Assembly: GCA_033296705.1 (NCBI GenBank)
Contig: MU856924.1
Location: 46,780 to 110,779 of the forward strand
Direction of reading: 5' to 3'
DNA length: 64,000 nt
Source: Chaetomidium leptoderma
Lineage: Eukaryota > Ascomycota > Sordariomycetes > Sordariales > Chaetomiaceae
This document shows positions 1 through 11,682 of this stretch, piece by piece. Position numbers and translations under genes: made by a program. The first letter of the stretch is position 1; every line of letters begins with the position of its first letter. The notes under the pieces were generated by a model. The model made no database searches. It was not told where the DNA came from and worked only from the letters and a program-made list of their open reading frames with translations.

Positions 1-357
1 CAAGCTCGATTGTTCCCCGTATTGATTGCCGTTAGCTCTGTGACGCAAACATGCAACGGACAACGACACATCCGTGCTCCTAGCAGTTTAATGTGGAACG
101 CTTGCCAGGTGCGAGGTTGCGCAATTCCAATTTCAGCGCTAGAGTCATCGGCTTTGGGTCAATTCCATCACATGCACCCAAACCAAAGGTTTCCCCCGGT
201 CACCAACCCGGTAATTTCTCGACTCGCATCTCGAATTCCAACAGCTATCGTTCTCCCAGTCTTTTTGCACCACACACGGCCCGCGGCGTCGCTCGACCCC
301 CGAGACGCCGACTAAATCGTGACATCGTCATCACTCCCGATCCACATCATCGTCACA

Positions 358-1363
358 ATGTACGAGTGCGGCGATTGTGGCAAGGCCTTCCCGGCGGGCT
401 GGAAGGCTCGCGATCAGCATTGCAACATGACCGGACACGACCTTCCCGAGTTTGAGTGCGACACTTGCGATGCCTATTTTGGCAGCGAGAAGGCGCGCCG
501 GCAACACATGAGTGCGAAGGGGCATTTCTCCAACCAGTACGACAGCTCCAGCAACGGCGGCTCCAGCAACTACGGTTATTATGACGATGACCAGGATTGG
601 GAGTGTGCTCTGTGTGACTTTTGCTTCGGCACCGAGGACGGATGCAACCAACACATGGTCGAGGACCACCTGTACTGCAATGACTGCGATCGGTCTTTCA
701 TGAACTACAACAACATTAAGCAGGTAAGTCGGTTCGAGGCACCCAGTGTGCACTCCTGCGCTAATTGATCTCGCTCCGATCCAGCACCTGAACTCCAAGG
801 TCCACCGCGGCAGCACCATCAAGTGCCCCTTCTGCGCCGCCACCTACGCCACGGCTACGGGCATGGTGCACCACCTTGAGCGCGGCTGCTGCCCACGCGC
901 TCCCGAGCTGGATCGCCACGAGATCTACCGATTGGTGCACTCCCGGGACCCTAATGCCACCATCTCCAAGCATTCCCTCCAATTGGACACGACCACCTAC
1001 AGTGCCACCGAGCGCGCGTGGAACGGCCGCTACTACGAATGCTACTTGTGCCACCGCCAGTTCAACCAGCTCTCCGGGCTCAACCAGCACCTCAGCTCTC
1101 CCATCCGTAAGTAAAGTTCTCTGCATCTCGACTGCGTCATCGCCGAACCTGTTGTCTGACAAGTGCCCTTGTATATGTAATTACTACACCTAGACCAGGA
1201 AGCTCTCTACCACTGCCCGAACTTTCGCTGCCGCGTCGAGTTCAAGACGTTGGCTGCTATCATCAACCACCTCGAAAGCGAGACGTGCGGCGCGATGCGC
1301 TTCGAGGCTGTTCAGCAGCAGATCGGCAACATTGTCAGCGGCAATCGTCTGCTCCGCTTCTAA
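358..1363 (+). CDS. Multi-C2H2 zinc finger protein
   Basis: Exons 358-723, 785-1106 and 1194-1363 join in phase (858 nt) to give 285 aa. The protein is almost nothing but zinc fingers: seven CxxC...H-type units beginning YECGDC, FECDTC, WECALC, LYCNDC, IKCPFC, YECYLC and YHCPNF. Intron 1 cuts the fourth finger just before its histidines and intron 2 falls in the sixth, so an intronless reading loses both. A Ser/Gly/Tyr linker with an acidic DDDQD patch separates fingers 2 and 3. The start is the first ATG after a pyrimidine-rich leader and lies immediately before the first finger. Nucleic-acid binding is the family expectation; the actual target is unknown. It could be a transcription factor or an RNA-binding finger protein of the kind common in Sordariomycetes. 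Confidence 0.85.
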
Positions 1364-1669
1364 GGCCATGGCTGCGACCTTGGGCATTCGGAGGTTGTTT
1401 TTTTAAGGAATCTCGTGTCAGACATTTTGATGGGTTATTACGTATTGAGGGGCTATCAAGCTTTTTTAATATTAGTAGGGGATATTTGCTCTGCGTCTCA
1501 CTTGGCGAGCGGCGCCATTGACACGGAAGATGCATGTTTTTTTTATTGGGTGTTAGATTGGGTACAGAATGAAAAGTTTAGGTTTCTTCTGGCACTTCGA
1601 ACAACGTTCAGCTGTTTGTGGCGAGTTCTTCCTCTCTCCGGAGCGCGCCCACCCTTCAAGAGTTGTTGT

Positions 1670-1765
1670 TTCCATGGCCGAGGAGATCCTGGCCTCTCGA
1701 CAACAAGGAAGGCCTCGGGGGTACCTAGTCAAATACAAAGGACATGGGCACGAAGATGATAGTTA
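1670..1765 (+). mobile_element. Relic of Ty3/gypsy integrase chromodomain
   Basis: The frame ending at the TAA near 1764 reads EEILASRQQGRPRGYLVKY followed by KGHGHEDDS. This is the signature start of a retroelement chromodomain (family pattern: EEILxxR..G...YLVKWKGY..E.xS). The frame stops where the tryptophan of the canonical SWEP motif is expected. No LTR, reverse transcriptase or protease is recognisable nearby, so only a fragment survives. Seen in sequence: the motif and the stop. Inferred: that it derives from a chromovirus-type retrotransposon. Confidence 0.5.
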
Positions 1766-2509
1766 ACCTGCCGTTCATGATGAGGTTCAAGCCGGTGTCC
1801 GCGACTATATAAGAACCGTATCGAAAAGTTCCTTGCGAACACGGAGGATCCGGCAATCCGTCCTCTGATCGCGTCCATCGTGGAAACTGGTACACATGTA
1901 CTCAAGTACAGAAGGAAGCTTTGCAAGCAAGCTGACGTTTCGTTCAGCCGGGCCGGTACCTCGCCTTTCTTTCCTTCCCTAGTTAGCGAGATCTCGTAGA
2001 GTAAGTCTCGACAACATGTGGAAAAGAAGGCGTACTAATATATCGGTTCCACGGAGGGTAGAATCCGAATCGTTCTTATCATTGGTCTCGACTACCCGGA
2101 TATCAAGAAGGTATAGGTGAGCCTACTAGCAGCAGGCGATTCATCAAGGCCTTACTAGGTTTCCGAAATCTCTAATAATAATAATAATCAAGAGCTCAAT
2201 AGTCAAGTTAGCCTTTATATCTCCGACTTCCTTAGTTTTACTAAGTTTACCGGCAGCCCTTTGCCGCCCTTCAACTACTACGCTAGATACTAGAGTTTTA
2301 AGGTTTGTCTTGTATTCTCAGTTAAGATATAAGTCTAACATATCAACAGGGCCCCCTAGATTATCCTAACATTCGAGCGACTTACAGCTATTTTTCGCTA
2401 CACTCGCTAGGCACATATCGTCCTACAAGTTTCCCCGTTGTCCAACTTCAACTCTCTTGATTTCGTTCTCTAGTCCATAGCAAAATTGGTTGCAATGGAC
2501 GGACGATAT

Positions 2510-2700
2510 GGAAAAACAGTCAAAAAGCTCACCGACTAGCGCCCTTCGCCGGTCGAAGAGAGGTAGTCGGCTACGAAAATTCTTAGAATTTTGCTTCGCT
2601 GGTGGGGAGTCGAACCCGCGACCACTTCGGTTGCCGATTCCACCCGTAGCTCCTCCCAATACCGCTGAGCCAACTCGGTGTTGGCTCATTGGGAGGAGGC
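2510..2700 (-). ncRNA. tRNA-derived/SINE-like Pol III element
   Basis: On the minus strand there is a good A box (TGGCTCAGCGGT, 2672-2661) and a perfect B box (GGTTCGACTCC, 2616-2606), with 44 nt between them. Two T5 runs follow at 2526-2522 and 2516-2512 and could serve as Pol III terminators. The flanks of the B box do not close into a proper T-stem and no seven-base acceptor pairing is found, so it is not a functional tRNA as read. Between the boxes and the terminators lie nested hairpins. A tRNA-headed SINE or a Pol III ncRNA fits best; a tRNA pseudogene is the alternative. Confidence 0.4.
2650..2698. repeat. Near-perfect inverted repeat hairpin
   Basis: Arms of 11 bp (2650-2660 with 2688-2698) and 8 bp (2667-2674 with 2680-2687) stack around a 5-nt loop, with a one-sided bulge ACCGCT at 2661-2666. 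The A box of the Pol III-like element lies in the bulge and the inner stem. Confidence 0.7.
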
Positions 2701-3312
2701 GGTGACAGTGTGAGTGCGGGAACTTGTATATATAGCACTGGTTGGGCAAGTGGCGCTGGTGACATCGGATGAAAGACGGGGGGTAGGGGTTCAGGCTCTT
2801 GGGCTGGAAGCTGTACTAGTATCGACTCACTTTGGGTAAGCTGCCGTTCAGAGTGGTCAAACTCCCCCCGTATCTTCATGCCTCAACGAAACTCATGTAG
2901 ATAGTTGCTTTGGAACCACGTTGTCATGTTGTTGTTGTTGCTATTGTGTTGTCCGATTCCCAAGAGCCCCTAACCACAAACAGTGAAAGCTTTAATATCT
3001 CGGCTACAAAGTAGTAGTAGCAAAGTGTTCACAACTTGGTAGATGTTCGTAATCTTTGCTTCTAGAGAAACTTCGTCGTAGACTAGATATTGGCGGGTAG
3101 GATTTAAGAGTTTGATACAGGAGGCAAATAGGGTGCCTGGTCAAGGTAAGGAATGTAGGGATGCAACACCCTCAAGTTTATTTTGGATACCGGGTGCGAT
3201 GGTAACAAGGCGATACCTATGCTGACGTCGACATCTTTCCACTCAAACAAGTAATACAGCTACTCCCAAGCACAGCAATATCCAACACACTACCCCAAAC
3301 TCACTCCATCCA

Positions 3313-5056
3313 TCAATTCATGGTCATGAGCTCCACCATGGAATCCACCGACCCAAACGCCGCTCTCAGCCCAACATCAACAGCCCTCTTGTACCGCAAC
3401 ATCAAGAAAATCCCCCCTGCTAGGACAGGCACCCCAACCAACCCCACGAACCCACGCACCAACATGTTGCCCTGGTGCTCGCTCCTCGCCACCACCTCCG
3501 AGTACCGCTCATTGCCAAACGACACGCGGGCATACTTTGTCTGCCAGCCGAGCGAGGGGAGATACTTGGACAGCGCCTCCTCCAAGAACTTGCGCAGCCT
3601 GTACACGGGCGACAGCACAGACGCCCTCATCTCGACATAGTTCTGCAGCGCCAAGTCATTGATGGCATGCGCGTCGGGGACCCGCACGGCCGTGTACTCG
3701 GCCAGGGCGCGCTCGCGGGACGCAGCCTTGTCCGCCCCGGCGCTCAGCTCGTCCATGCGGGCGTGCTTGTCGAGTATGTCAAAGAGGATGCGCACGTCCT
3801 CGAGGCCCGCGTTCATCCCCTGGCCGTAAAAGGGCACCATGGCGTGGGCGGCGTCGCCGACGATGACGGCCGAGGAGCCGTAGTGGTGGGGCTTGCACTT
3901 GATGCTGATGAGCGGCAGGTGCGGGTTGCCGTGGAAGGAGGCGATCAGCTCGGCCGAGGGGATCAGCGACGTCACACCGGGGAAGTGCTTGTCGAAGAAG
4001 GGCGGGATGAGGGAGCCGATGGGGTCGGACTCGAGCTGTTCGTAGAGACCCGCAGGGGCGAACAGAGTGCAGGTGAAGGAACCGTCCTGTGAAAATTGTC
4101 AGCCGTGTAATGAATGACATGATAGGGATAGTGGCAGTGATTTCGTACGTCGCTAGGAATGGCGATGAACATGAACTCCTTGCCGGGCCAGATGTGCAGA
4201 TGGTTGGGAGATATCAAGAACTTGGAATTCAAACTCGCGTCTGCGGCGGTCGTCTTGGGCTGGATCTGGAACTCGCACCACATGGTGTCGATGTACACTT
4301 GCTGGTAATCCATGCGCGTGTACTTCATGAGGTGGTACCTGACCGCGGAATGGGCGCCGTCAGCACCGATCATGAGGTCAAAATCAACTTCGACCTCGCG
4401 CGCCCGCGGCTCCTGGTTGGCGCCCTTGATTTCGCGCACTTCGAACCAGGCCTTGTTCTTCCGGAAATCCGCTCCAGAGAGTTTGTGGCTGAAAAAGAAG
4501 GTCACATTCGGCATTTCCTCTAGTATGTCAAGAAGACGCTTATTGAGACCGCCGCGGTCGATGGCGAGGATTGACTGTGGCAATTAGCTCCGAGACTGAA
4601 GATCTGTGGAGGAGAACGACTCGTACCCGCCCGTACACGTCGTACTCTTGCGACTCCTCATAGAGATCACCGTTTGCTCGTCTCCCGTGGATCATGCGGC
4701 CGCGCATTGGGATGGTAGCTCCCATGACATGCTCAATCAGCCTTGGTTGGCCAGCATGACGCATGGCATTGATACCGCGCTCGGAGAGGGCCAAGTTAAT
4801 GGATTTGGTGAAATTGAGTGGTGTCGTCGAGGGATCTCGGAGATCTAGCCATCGTGTTGACATGTGTTTATTAGCCACTTGAGCAAGACTGGTGATGGAT
4901 GATGGCGGTTGATGAAGACTCTGGCAACTCTAAAAAAGACTCACCACTCCGAAGCTCGTAGATTTCAACATCATCCCCACGGTTTGCAGCATACAGTGCT
5001 GCAAGGGAGCCGACCGGGCCGGCCCCAATCACGATAATTTTCTGCTTCTTTTCCAT
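3313..5056 (-). CDS. bna4: Kynurenine 3-monooxygenase
   Basis: Four exons (5056-4945, 4844-4627, 4574-4149, 4086-3313) sum to 1530 nt, 509 aa. The enzyme hydroxylates L-kynurenine to 3-hydroxykynurenine with FAD and NADPH at the mitochondrial outer membrane, a step of de novo NAD synthesis from tryptophan. Visible: the N-terminal Rossmann motif GAGPVG, then LRDPSTTPLNFTKSINLAL typical of KMO, the MIGADGAHSAVR FAD/NADPH motif, the GDAAHAMVPFYGQGMNAG FAD-ribityl motif, and a C-terminal hydrophobic segment (GFVGLVGVPVLAGGIFLML) matching the membrane anchor. I chose the ATG giving MEKKQK because it sits directly before the Rossmann strand; an upstream in-frame start would add 24 residues. It is divergent from methionine aminopeptidase, sharing a 447-bp promoter region. 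Confidence 0.95.
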
Positions 5057-5503
5057 AGCAAAGAGCTCAAAATGGGTTGGTGAGGAAGGTGTTTGAAAAG
5101 TGGCGGTTGGTTCCAAACTTCCAATCAACTGAGGGACAAAGAGACTCTAGTGGGCTGATCCTGGTCGCTCATCGGCTAGGATCGGACGGGGCTAGGCCGG
5201 CCTTCACAGATCCCTGCTTGGCGCCGCCTCAGTTCCTCAAGCCACAGGCGGTGCACCACCCCGAACCCGTTTCAGCGCCACAATCCGGCCGCAAGCCAAA
5301 AATATTCAACACAAAGGGCCTCGCCAACCCAACCTGTGCCCCATCCGCTGCTTGTTGGCGCGCGCTCTCTTCTCGACGTGCTGTCAAGCGACATACTCCT
5401 AGCTATCTAGACCGCGAACCAAGGGTCGTTCGTTTTCACACGCGAAAGCTTCGAGACGTCCCCTCTTGCTACCCCTCCTTTCAACCCTGCCCCTCGCGAC
5501 AAC
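5057..5503. promoter_or_regulatory. Shared divergent promoter region
   Basis: This 447-bp interval separates the divergent start codons of the KMO and methionine aminopeptidase genes and must hold both promoters. A CCAAT motif lies near 5120 and the segment just before 5504 is pyrimidine-rich, as in many fungal leaders. No clear TATA box is seen. Confidence 0.45.
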
Positions 5504-6893
5504 ATGGCCGAGGAACCGCCCACGAAGAGGACATGCCTCGGTGTGGATTGCGAGAACGACGCTAGCGCTCTACAGTGCCCCAAATGCCTCAGTCTAGGCA
5601 TCAAGGACAGCTACTTTTGCTCCCAGGACTGCTTCAAGAAGAACTGGGTATGTTGGGATTCGTGATTCCTCTTCGTTCGACCACGGCAGCCAAGTGCTCT
5701 GCTGACTGTTCCGCTGCCAGGCTACGCACAAGAACGCCCATAAACAAGAGAACAGTATTTTGAGCCGCTTCTTTCCTCCCAATGTCGTCTCTAAACCAGA
5801 TCCAGAAACCGGCTACTTCAACCCATTCCCAACCTTCAACTTCACCGGATCCCTGCGGCCGGTCTACCCCCTTTCCGCGAAGCGCGAGGTGCCCAAGTCA
5901 ATCCCGCATCCCGACTACGCCGAGGATGGCCTCCCTAAACTCGGCAGGGCACTCGTCAGGACGAACAAGATCCAGCAGCTGGACGCCAAGGCTCAGGAGG
6001 GCATGCGCAAGGTGTGCCGGCTGGCAAGAGAGGTGCTGGATATTGCAGCGGCCGCCATCCGGCCGGGCATCACAACCGACGAGATCGACGACATTGTACA
6101 CAAGGCCTGCGTTGAGCGGAATGTGAGCGCACCCGGGTATCGTTTTTGCCATGGCTGAGTGAGAGGCTAACGGCTGGGCAGTCCTACCCGTCACCCCTGA
6201 ATTACAACCACTTCCCCAAGTCGGTCTGTACCTCTGTCAACGAGGTCATTTGCCACGGGATACCCGACAAGCGTATCTTGCTCGACGGCGACATTGTCAA
6301 CCTCGACGTTACCTTGTACCATGAGGGCTACCACGGCGATCTGAACGAGACATATTACGTTGGGGACCGGGCTAAGGCTGATCCCGACACGGTCCGCGTC
6401 GTCGAGGCGGCGCGCGAGTGCCTGGAGCAGGCCATCAAGCTGGTCAAGCCCGGCACGTTGTTCCGCGAGTTTGGCAACGTGATCGAGGCCCATGCCAAGT
6501 CAAAGAACTGTAGTGTCATCCGCACGTACGTCGGCCATGGCATCAACAGCATCTTTCACTGCCCGCCCAACATTCCACACTACGCAAAGAACAAGGCCGT
6601 TGGCGAGTGCAAGCCCGGCATGACTTTTACCATTGAGCCTATGATTGCTCTCGGCAAGTACAGGGACGTGACGTGGCCGGATAACTGGACGAGCACGACC
6701 ATTGACGGCAAGAAGACAGCCCAGTTTGGTGAGTACTCCTGACGGCAATGCCAAAAGTTGCCCCGCTAACTCTTTGGCAGAACACACCCTCCTCGTGACG
6801 GAGACAGGGGTGGAGATTCTGACGGCGCGGACGGCGACTTCTCCCGGCGGGGCGCTCCCCATGCCCACGGAAACGGCCAACGGCACGAATTAA
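5504..6893 (+). CDS. map1: Methionine aminopeptidase 1
   Basis: Exons 5504-5647, 5721-6122, 6182-6728 and 6781-6893 sum to 1206 nt, 401 aa, the usual fungal length. The enzyme removes the initiator Met co-translationally at the ribosome. The N-terminus has the zinc-finger region of the type 1 eukaryotic enzyme (CLGVDCEN, CPKC, YFCSQDCFKKNW, HKNAHK). The catalytic pita-bread domain shows the expected metal ligands: NLDVTLYHEGYHGDLNETY (two Asp), GHGINSIFH (His), FTIEPMI (Glu) and EHTLLVTETG (Glu). CHGIPD carries the substrate-side His. The first intron falls exactly inside the zinc-finger region. Nothing appears broken. Confidence 0.96.
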
Positions 6894-7698
6894 GTTGACA
6901 GTTGGTATCCGTATTTTGTAGAATCCTAGAACTTGTTTGCAGCATCATCGGGCGCAAGAGATATTTGTAATCCCCCCCGGCATGATAGCAGGCGGCGCTG
7001 CGACGAATGCGCCCCTCCGGGTTCTCTGTTGGGTTTGCGCTCACACATAGGCTTGGTCGGACTCATATTTGTGTGTTCTTTGGAGCGGTCAGCGATAAAC
7101 GTAAAAATACCAGCTATTCAGTTCCATCAGGGTCTGTGTCTGTCAGTCCGTCTTGGCTGCTTTTCTGATGGCAACCTGCAATCCGTCGAGTCCGGACCCA
7201 CTCCTTCTTTTTGACCCTTGGCAAATCCTGGCACGGCAGACTGGGCACTGTGGGCAGAGAGGCGAGGCGAAGCTTGGACCAGCCGAAAACCCAGCCGGCC
7301 ATCGCGCCCCACTTGCATCATTTTGGCACTGCCTGCCAACCACCAACCACCAGCTTAAGAATCCTATCCACAGCCTCTCACCACGTGTGTCGGAGCTTCG
7401 TTCACCTCTTTCGCCTTTCATCCGCACACACACCTGACCGAAAATTTGTGGTTTGCCTCCCGGCGCAGCTTTGGCACACCTTGATCTTTACCACACCCGT
7501 TTACCACACCCGACGCAAAGGAGCAAATATCTCGAGTCCCTGCGCCCTAGCTACACCCGGTCACGAGCGCGCGACAACCAGCCGTCGTCATCACCGCGCA
7601 TCACAACTAGTGCTTGCGCGCCTCGAGTCTTTTTGGCACGCACCGCGACCCGTCGAGTCCTAACAACCTCCGAGTTATCTCCCCACTACGCCGCCAAA
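6894..7698. other. Intergenic region upstream of Erv14
   Basis: No coding pattern. The distal part is the map1 3' UTR; the proximal 300 bp is C-rich with repeated CACACC tracts (about 7420-7520) and is probably the erv14 promoter and leader. Confidence 0.5.
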
Positions 7699-8389
7699 AT
7701 GTCGGGCGAGGCGTGGTTATACCTTTTCGCCGTCGTTATAAACGCGGTCAACCTCTTCCTCCAGGTGTTCTTCACCATCATGTACAGCGATCTGGAATGG
7801 TACGGAATCCCCGGACATGAACAACAGGCAGTTTGGGACTGCAGCCGGCGGCAGACAAGGCAGGGCGGCAGCGGTCGCTTGCTGGCTCTGCTACGTCATA
7901 AACCTGCTGCCTGGGCTTTTAGTTGAGTGTGCAATGCTAACACCTTGTGCGCGCAGCGACTACATCAACCCGATTGACCTCTGCAACCGCCTCAACACGT
8001 ACATCATCCCCGAAGTCGCCGTCCACGGATTTATGACGTTCCTGTTCCTTATCAACGGATACTGGCTTCCTCTGATCCTCAACTTGCCCCTGCTTGGATG
8101 GAATATCAAGAAGTGCGTATACGAGGGACCTGTACAGACTCCGGGAGATAAATGATGCTGACTAGGATGCAGGATCGTCGACAACGCGCATCTCCTAGAT
8201 GCCACTGAGATCTTCCGGAAGCTCAACGTCCACAAAAAGGTACGAGCTCAATCCCTAGTCCGACCCCGGAACACGGGAAGCTAACAGGCAACGCAGGAAT
8301 CCTTCACCAAGCTCGGCTTCCATCTCGTCCTCTTCTTCTTCTACCTGTACAGCATGATCGTCGCTCTGATCAAGGACGAGGCCCACTAG
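7699..8389 (+). CDS. erv14: Cornichon family ER cargo receptor (Erv14-like)
   Basis: Exons 7699-7799, 7957-8112, 8173-8239 and 8297-8389 sum to 417 nt, 138 aa, the same length as yeast Erv14. Cornichon proteins are ER membrane cargo receptors that load transmembrane cargo into COPII vesicles. Visible family signatures are the N-terminal hydrophobic segment, MYSDLECDYINPIDLCNRLN formed only after intron 1 is removed, then PEVAVHGFMTFLFLINGYW, LNLPLLGWN and a C-terminal ATEIFRKLNVHKKESFTKL followed by the last membrane helix. All junctions keep phase. The long open frame through intron 1 is a reading artefact and encodes no family motif. Confidence 0.95.
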
Positions 8390-9240
8390 GCGTCTTCTCG
8401 GCCGATCTTGTTCGTCCAGTGCGGTCTTCCTGTGACCACGGCCCCAGAGACTTTGGTATACAACGGCGACCGAGGGATGCACAGACCCAACCAGCGAGTC
8501 GAGCCGATCTATATAGACGGATTCTGGGTGGCGCGAGTATGTTGATAATGGTAGCATGGGCATGAATATGGAAATACACGACGGAGAACGACGTATATGG
8601 CGGGTAATGATGGACTGGAAGATAGGGTGGGACGGAGTAGGACAAGGCTCGGCACTGGCCACAGGCGTAATACCTACGTTGGCATCAGGATCTGGATACC
8701 TCGATCTTCCAGAGCCACGGCTGGCGCATGGACACATGGCACGGCGGGTTTCACTTTCTGTTTCTGCTGGATTGGCGCAGTCATGGGCTCGATTATTCTG
8801 TGGCGTTGGCTGTGGGAGTTTTCCAGGTCAATACCTCGCTGTACATACCACATACTACCGATGTTAAGCGGATTAGGTTGTAGGAAGACTTGCGTTTGCT
8901 GTGGTCTTAAGCCCGGGGTTATCCCGGGTTCAAGTCCCCGCGACGATCATTGTGCTAATGACTCGAAACCATCAGTGAAACATTGCACACAAAAGAAGCT
9001 CACCTCATGCAGAAAGCTTGTTTCCCTGATATATGGTCTGTGCGCGACATGCCAAGACGCCGAACTTCCACTTCCTGCTTGGATTTATTATCTTATCGTT
9101 CCCTTTCCAGAACCCCAATCCATCATCAACCTCGAAACGCGCCAGCGTCGGGAAACATTTCCACCCTCACAAACCTCAACTTGCACCACCGAACACACAC
9201 ACACACAGAACCAACAGACAAAAACCACGCGACAAACAAA
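8390..9240. other. Intergenic region with tRNA-like B box
   Basis: No gene is seen. A tRNA-like tail containing a GGTTCAAGTCC B box lies near 8928-8938, but no A box or acceptor pairing accompanies it. The final 150 bp before 9241 is A/C-rich leader of the next gene. Confidence 0.5.
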
Positions 9241-10984
9241 ATGCCCGACTTCGGCGACTACCCCCCAAACCTCTCCGTCCAAGACGCCCTCGTCGTCCGC
9301 CAGGCCCAAGCCCCGGACCACGCCGTGGTGCCGTACACAGGCGACGACCTCGCGCGCCCGCGTCTGGGGCCCGCCAACCCCTTCCGCGACGAATCCGCCA
9401 CCACCGCCCTCACCCTCGCTGCCACCGCTTCCGCTTCCTCGGCGTCCTCCTCGTCCCTCAAGCGCAAAAATGTCCTCACCGGCCACGCGCAAGAGACGTT
9501 CATCTCGGAACACACGTTCCGCGCCAAACATCGCGCCGTCGAGCGCGCGGGCGCGGGCGGGCCGCAGAGGGAGGGCATGATGAGTAACCGCGAGCAAAAG
9601 GAGGTGCATAAACGGTTGAGGGAGGGGCGGGAGGGGAGGGGGGATGCGACGGTGGCTGATGGCGAGGGCGCGTACGTGGGGCCGTGGGCGCGATATCGAA
9701 GGGAGCAGTATGAGGTTGTGGAGGTGGAGGAGGGGGGGGCATTGGGGAGTGGTGAGGAATATGAGGTTGTTGAAGAAGGGGAGGAAGAAGAAGAGGAGGA
9801 GGTGGTGACGAGCGGGACGTTGGTGCAGGCGCCTGCGCCGTCGCTTGCTAGGCGGAAGGAGGCGGAGGAGTTGGGCGAGGAGACGACTACCTTTCTGGGG
9901 GGGAGCGAGTATGATTATTTGGGGAGGACGTATATGCATGTCCCGCAGGACTTGGATATTTCGTTGACCAAGGAGCCTGGGAGCGTGACGAATTTCATTC
10001 CGAAGAAACTCGTCTATACGTGGCGGCCGCATGGAAAGCCCGTCACGGCGCTGCAGCTGTTCCCGCGGTCGAGCCACTTGGGGTTGTCGGGCGCGGCGGA
10101 CGGGTTGGTCAAGATTTGGGATATCTACCGGGAGGGGCGGGAGGTGTTGCGCGCGTTTGCGGGGCACAACAAGGCCATTACCGACTTGTCGTTTAACACT
10201 GACGGGACGAGGTTTCTCTCGGGCGGGTTCGACAGGCGGATCCGGCTGTGGGATACAGAGACGGGGCAGTGCGTCAACCGCTTCAATTGCGGAAAGACGC
10301 CGCACGTCATCAAGTTCAACCCCTCGGCGGAGAACGGACACGAATTCCTGGCGGGCCTGTCGGACAACAGGATCTTGCAGTACGACAGCCGCGCGGGCAA
10401 CGAGACGGTGCAGGAGTACGATCATCACCTGGGCGCCATCAACACGATCGAGTTTATCGACGAAAACCGCCGGTTCATGTCGACCTCGGACGACCGCTCG
10501 CTGAGAGTGTGGGAATATGGTATTCCCGTCGAGATCAAAACCATCAGGTATGTTACAGCTTTGCTCTTCCGCATCCATCCCTAGCCTGTACTGACCCTTT
10601 CCTAGCGAACCCGACATGTTTGCCCTCACAAAGTCCGCTCAGCACCCCAGCGGCAAGTACGTCCTCTACCAGTGCAGCGACAACTCCATCGTCGCCTACT
10701 CGTCCGGCTCGGACAAGTTCCGGCAGCACCGCAAGAAGGCGTGGCGTGGCCACAACACGGCGGGCAGCGCCATCGGGCTCACATGCAGCCCCGACGGGCA
10801 GTTTGTCGCCTCGGGCGACACTGGAGGGAGCGTCTGCTTTTGGGACTTTAAGACATGCAAGATGTACAGCAAGATCACAGCCGACAGCGCGGGGGGATCG
10901 GTCAACTGCCTGGCGTGGTCCGAGCAGGAGACCAGCAAGGTCTTTACGGCGGGTGCGAAGGGTGATATTAGGATGTGGGATTAA
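9241..10984 (+). CDS. prp17: Pre-mRNA splicing factor Cdc40/Prp17 (WD40)
   Basis: Two exons (9241-10547, 10606-10984) sum to 1686 nt, 561 aa. Prp17/Cdc40 is a spliceosomal WD40 protein needed for the second transesterification step. The N-terminal half is low complexity and very acidic (EEGEEEEEEEVV around residue 180) and contains the family motif TYMHVPQDLDISLTKEPGS. From about residue 255 a seven-bladed WD40 propeller follows: HLGLSGAADGLVKIWDIY, RFLSGGFDRRIRLWDTETG, RRFMSTSDDRSLRVWEYG, and after the intron QFVASGDTGGSVCFWDF and VFTAGAKGDIRMWD. The intron splits the sequence between ETKTI-type and SEPDM motifs at phase 2. The first half is GC-biased in a way that opens a long antisense frame, which is a shadow. 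Confidence 0.95.
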
Positions 10985-11682
10985 CTGGGCGGGATGCATT
11001 GCATGGCGTTGGGTCACTTGGGTGTGTGTATGGATACGGATTTGTGGCTGGTACTGTCATGAGAGAAGACAGTCCTTTGCGGCGTGGCTTTGGCATAACT
11101 GCTGATAGATGGAGAGCTTACTGGTGCGGGTGTGACGATATTCCCGGCATAATACACAGTAGTTCACTCTCGCGTGGTTAGCTCCGCGAGGGCGGGAGTG
11201 GTCCGAGTGAGACGCGAGAACCAGGCGGACTAATAACAATTTGCCGAGACATGCTGCCGCGTAACCTCGAATTAAGGTCAAGGAAGTGGTATCACCTTCC
11301 GTGGGCATGGTTCGGGTAGAGTGCCGATGTCTTCCCCCGAGAACGGCATTAAATGCCAAGTTTATTATGTCTTGCCCTTGTTACTTCAAGTAATCCCGAT
11401 CTTCTTGATCATGGAGTTCAAAGAAGGTGTCCAAGTCGGGAAAGTCTGAGTAAAACTACCAAGGAACAACAAGTTAAATATCATTTACTATCTAGAGCCT
11501 TTCTCCAGGTTCTCAGCATTCCTTTACCTGGGCTTTTTTGCATCTCCAATGGCGGTCAGAGACAACACCACCAGTTCTAACTCCCAGTCTGTACTCTGCA
11601 GTAGTTAACCCCCCCTCCCCCAGCCTTGATATTCCAAGAGCTCCCCAACATTCGCGCATGACATACACGCCATGGTGTGCAA
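10985..11682. other. Intergenic region
   Basis: 3' flank of prp17 and of the small gene that ends at 11683 on the minus strand. No further coding or repeat structure recognised. Confidence 0.5.

Larger units (their letters stand above)
1364..3312. other. Gene-poor decayed region
   Basis: No intact gene is visible. The stretch holds a chromodomain relic near 1670-1765, an AT-rich part at about 2000-2420 dense in CTA/TAG, and the structured Pol III-like element at 2510-2700. The base composition and the many stop triplets look like an old, point-mutated transposon insertion. The last 600 bp upstream of the KMO stop codon show nothing I can name. Confidence 0.6.

Noticed and set aside
8866..8950. 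tRNA gene suggested by GGTTCAAGTCC and a GC-rich stem
   Set aside because: No A box, no D-arm and no acceptor pairing upstream of the B box; the T-stem has a mismatch. Kept only as a tRNA-like remnant in the intergenic note.
9088..10629. 513-codon open frame on the minus strand
   Set aside because: Antisense shadow of the GC-biased Prp17 coding region; composition is Arg/Pro/His-rich and no motif is present.
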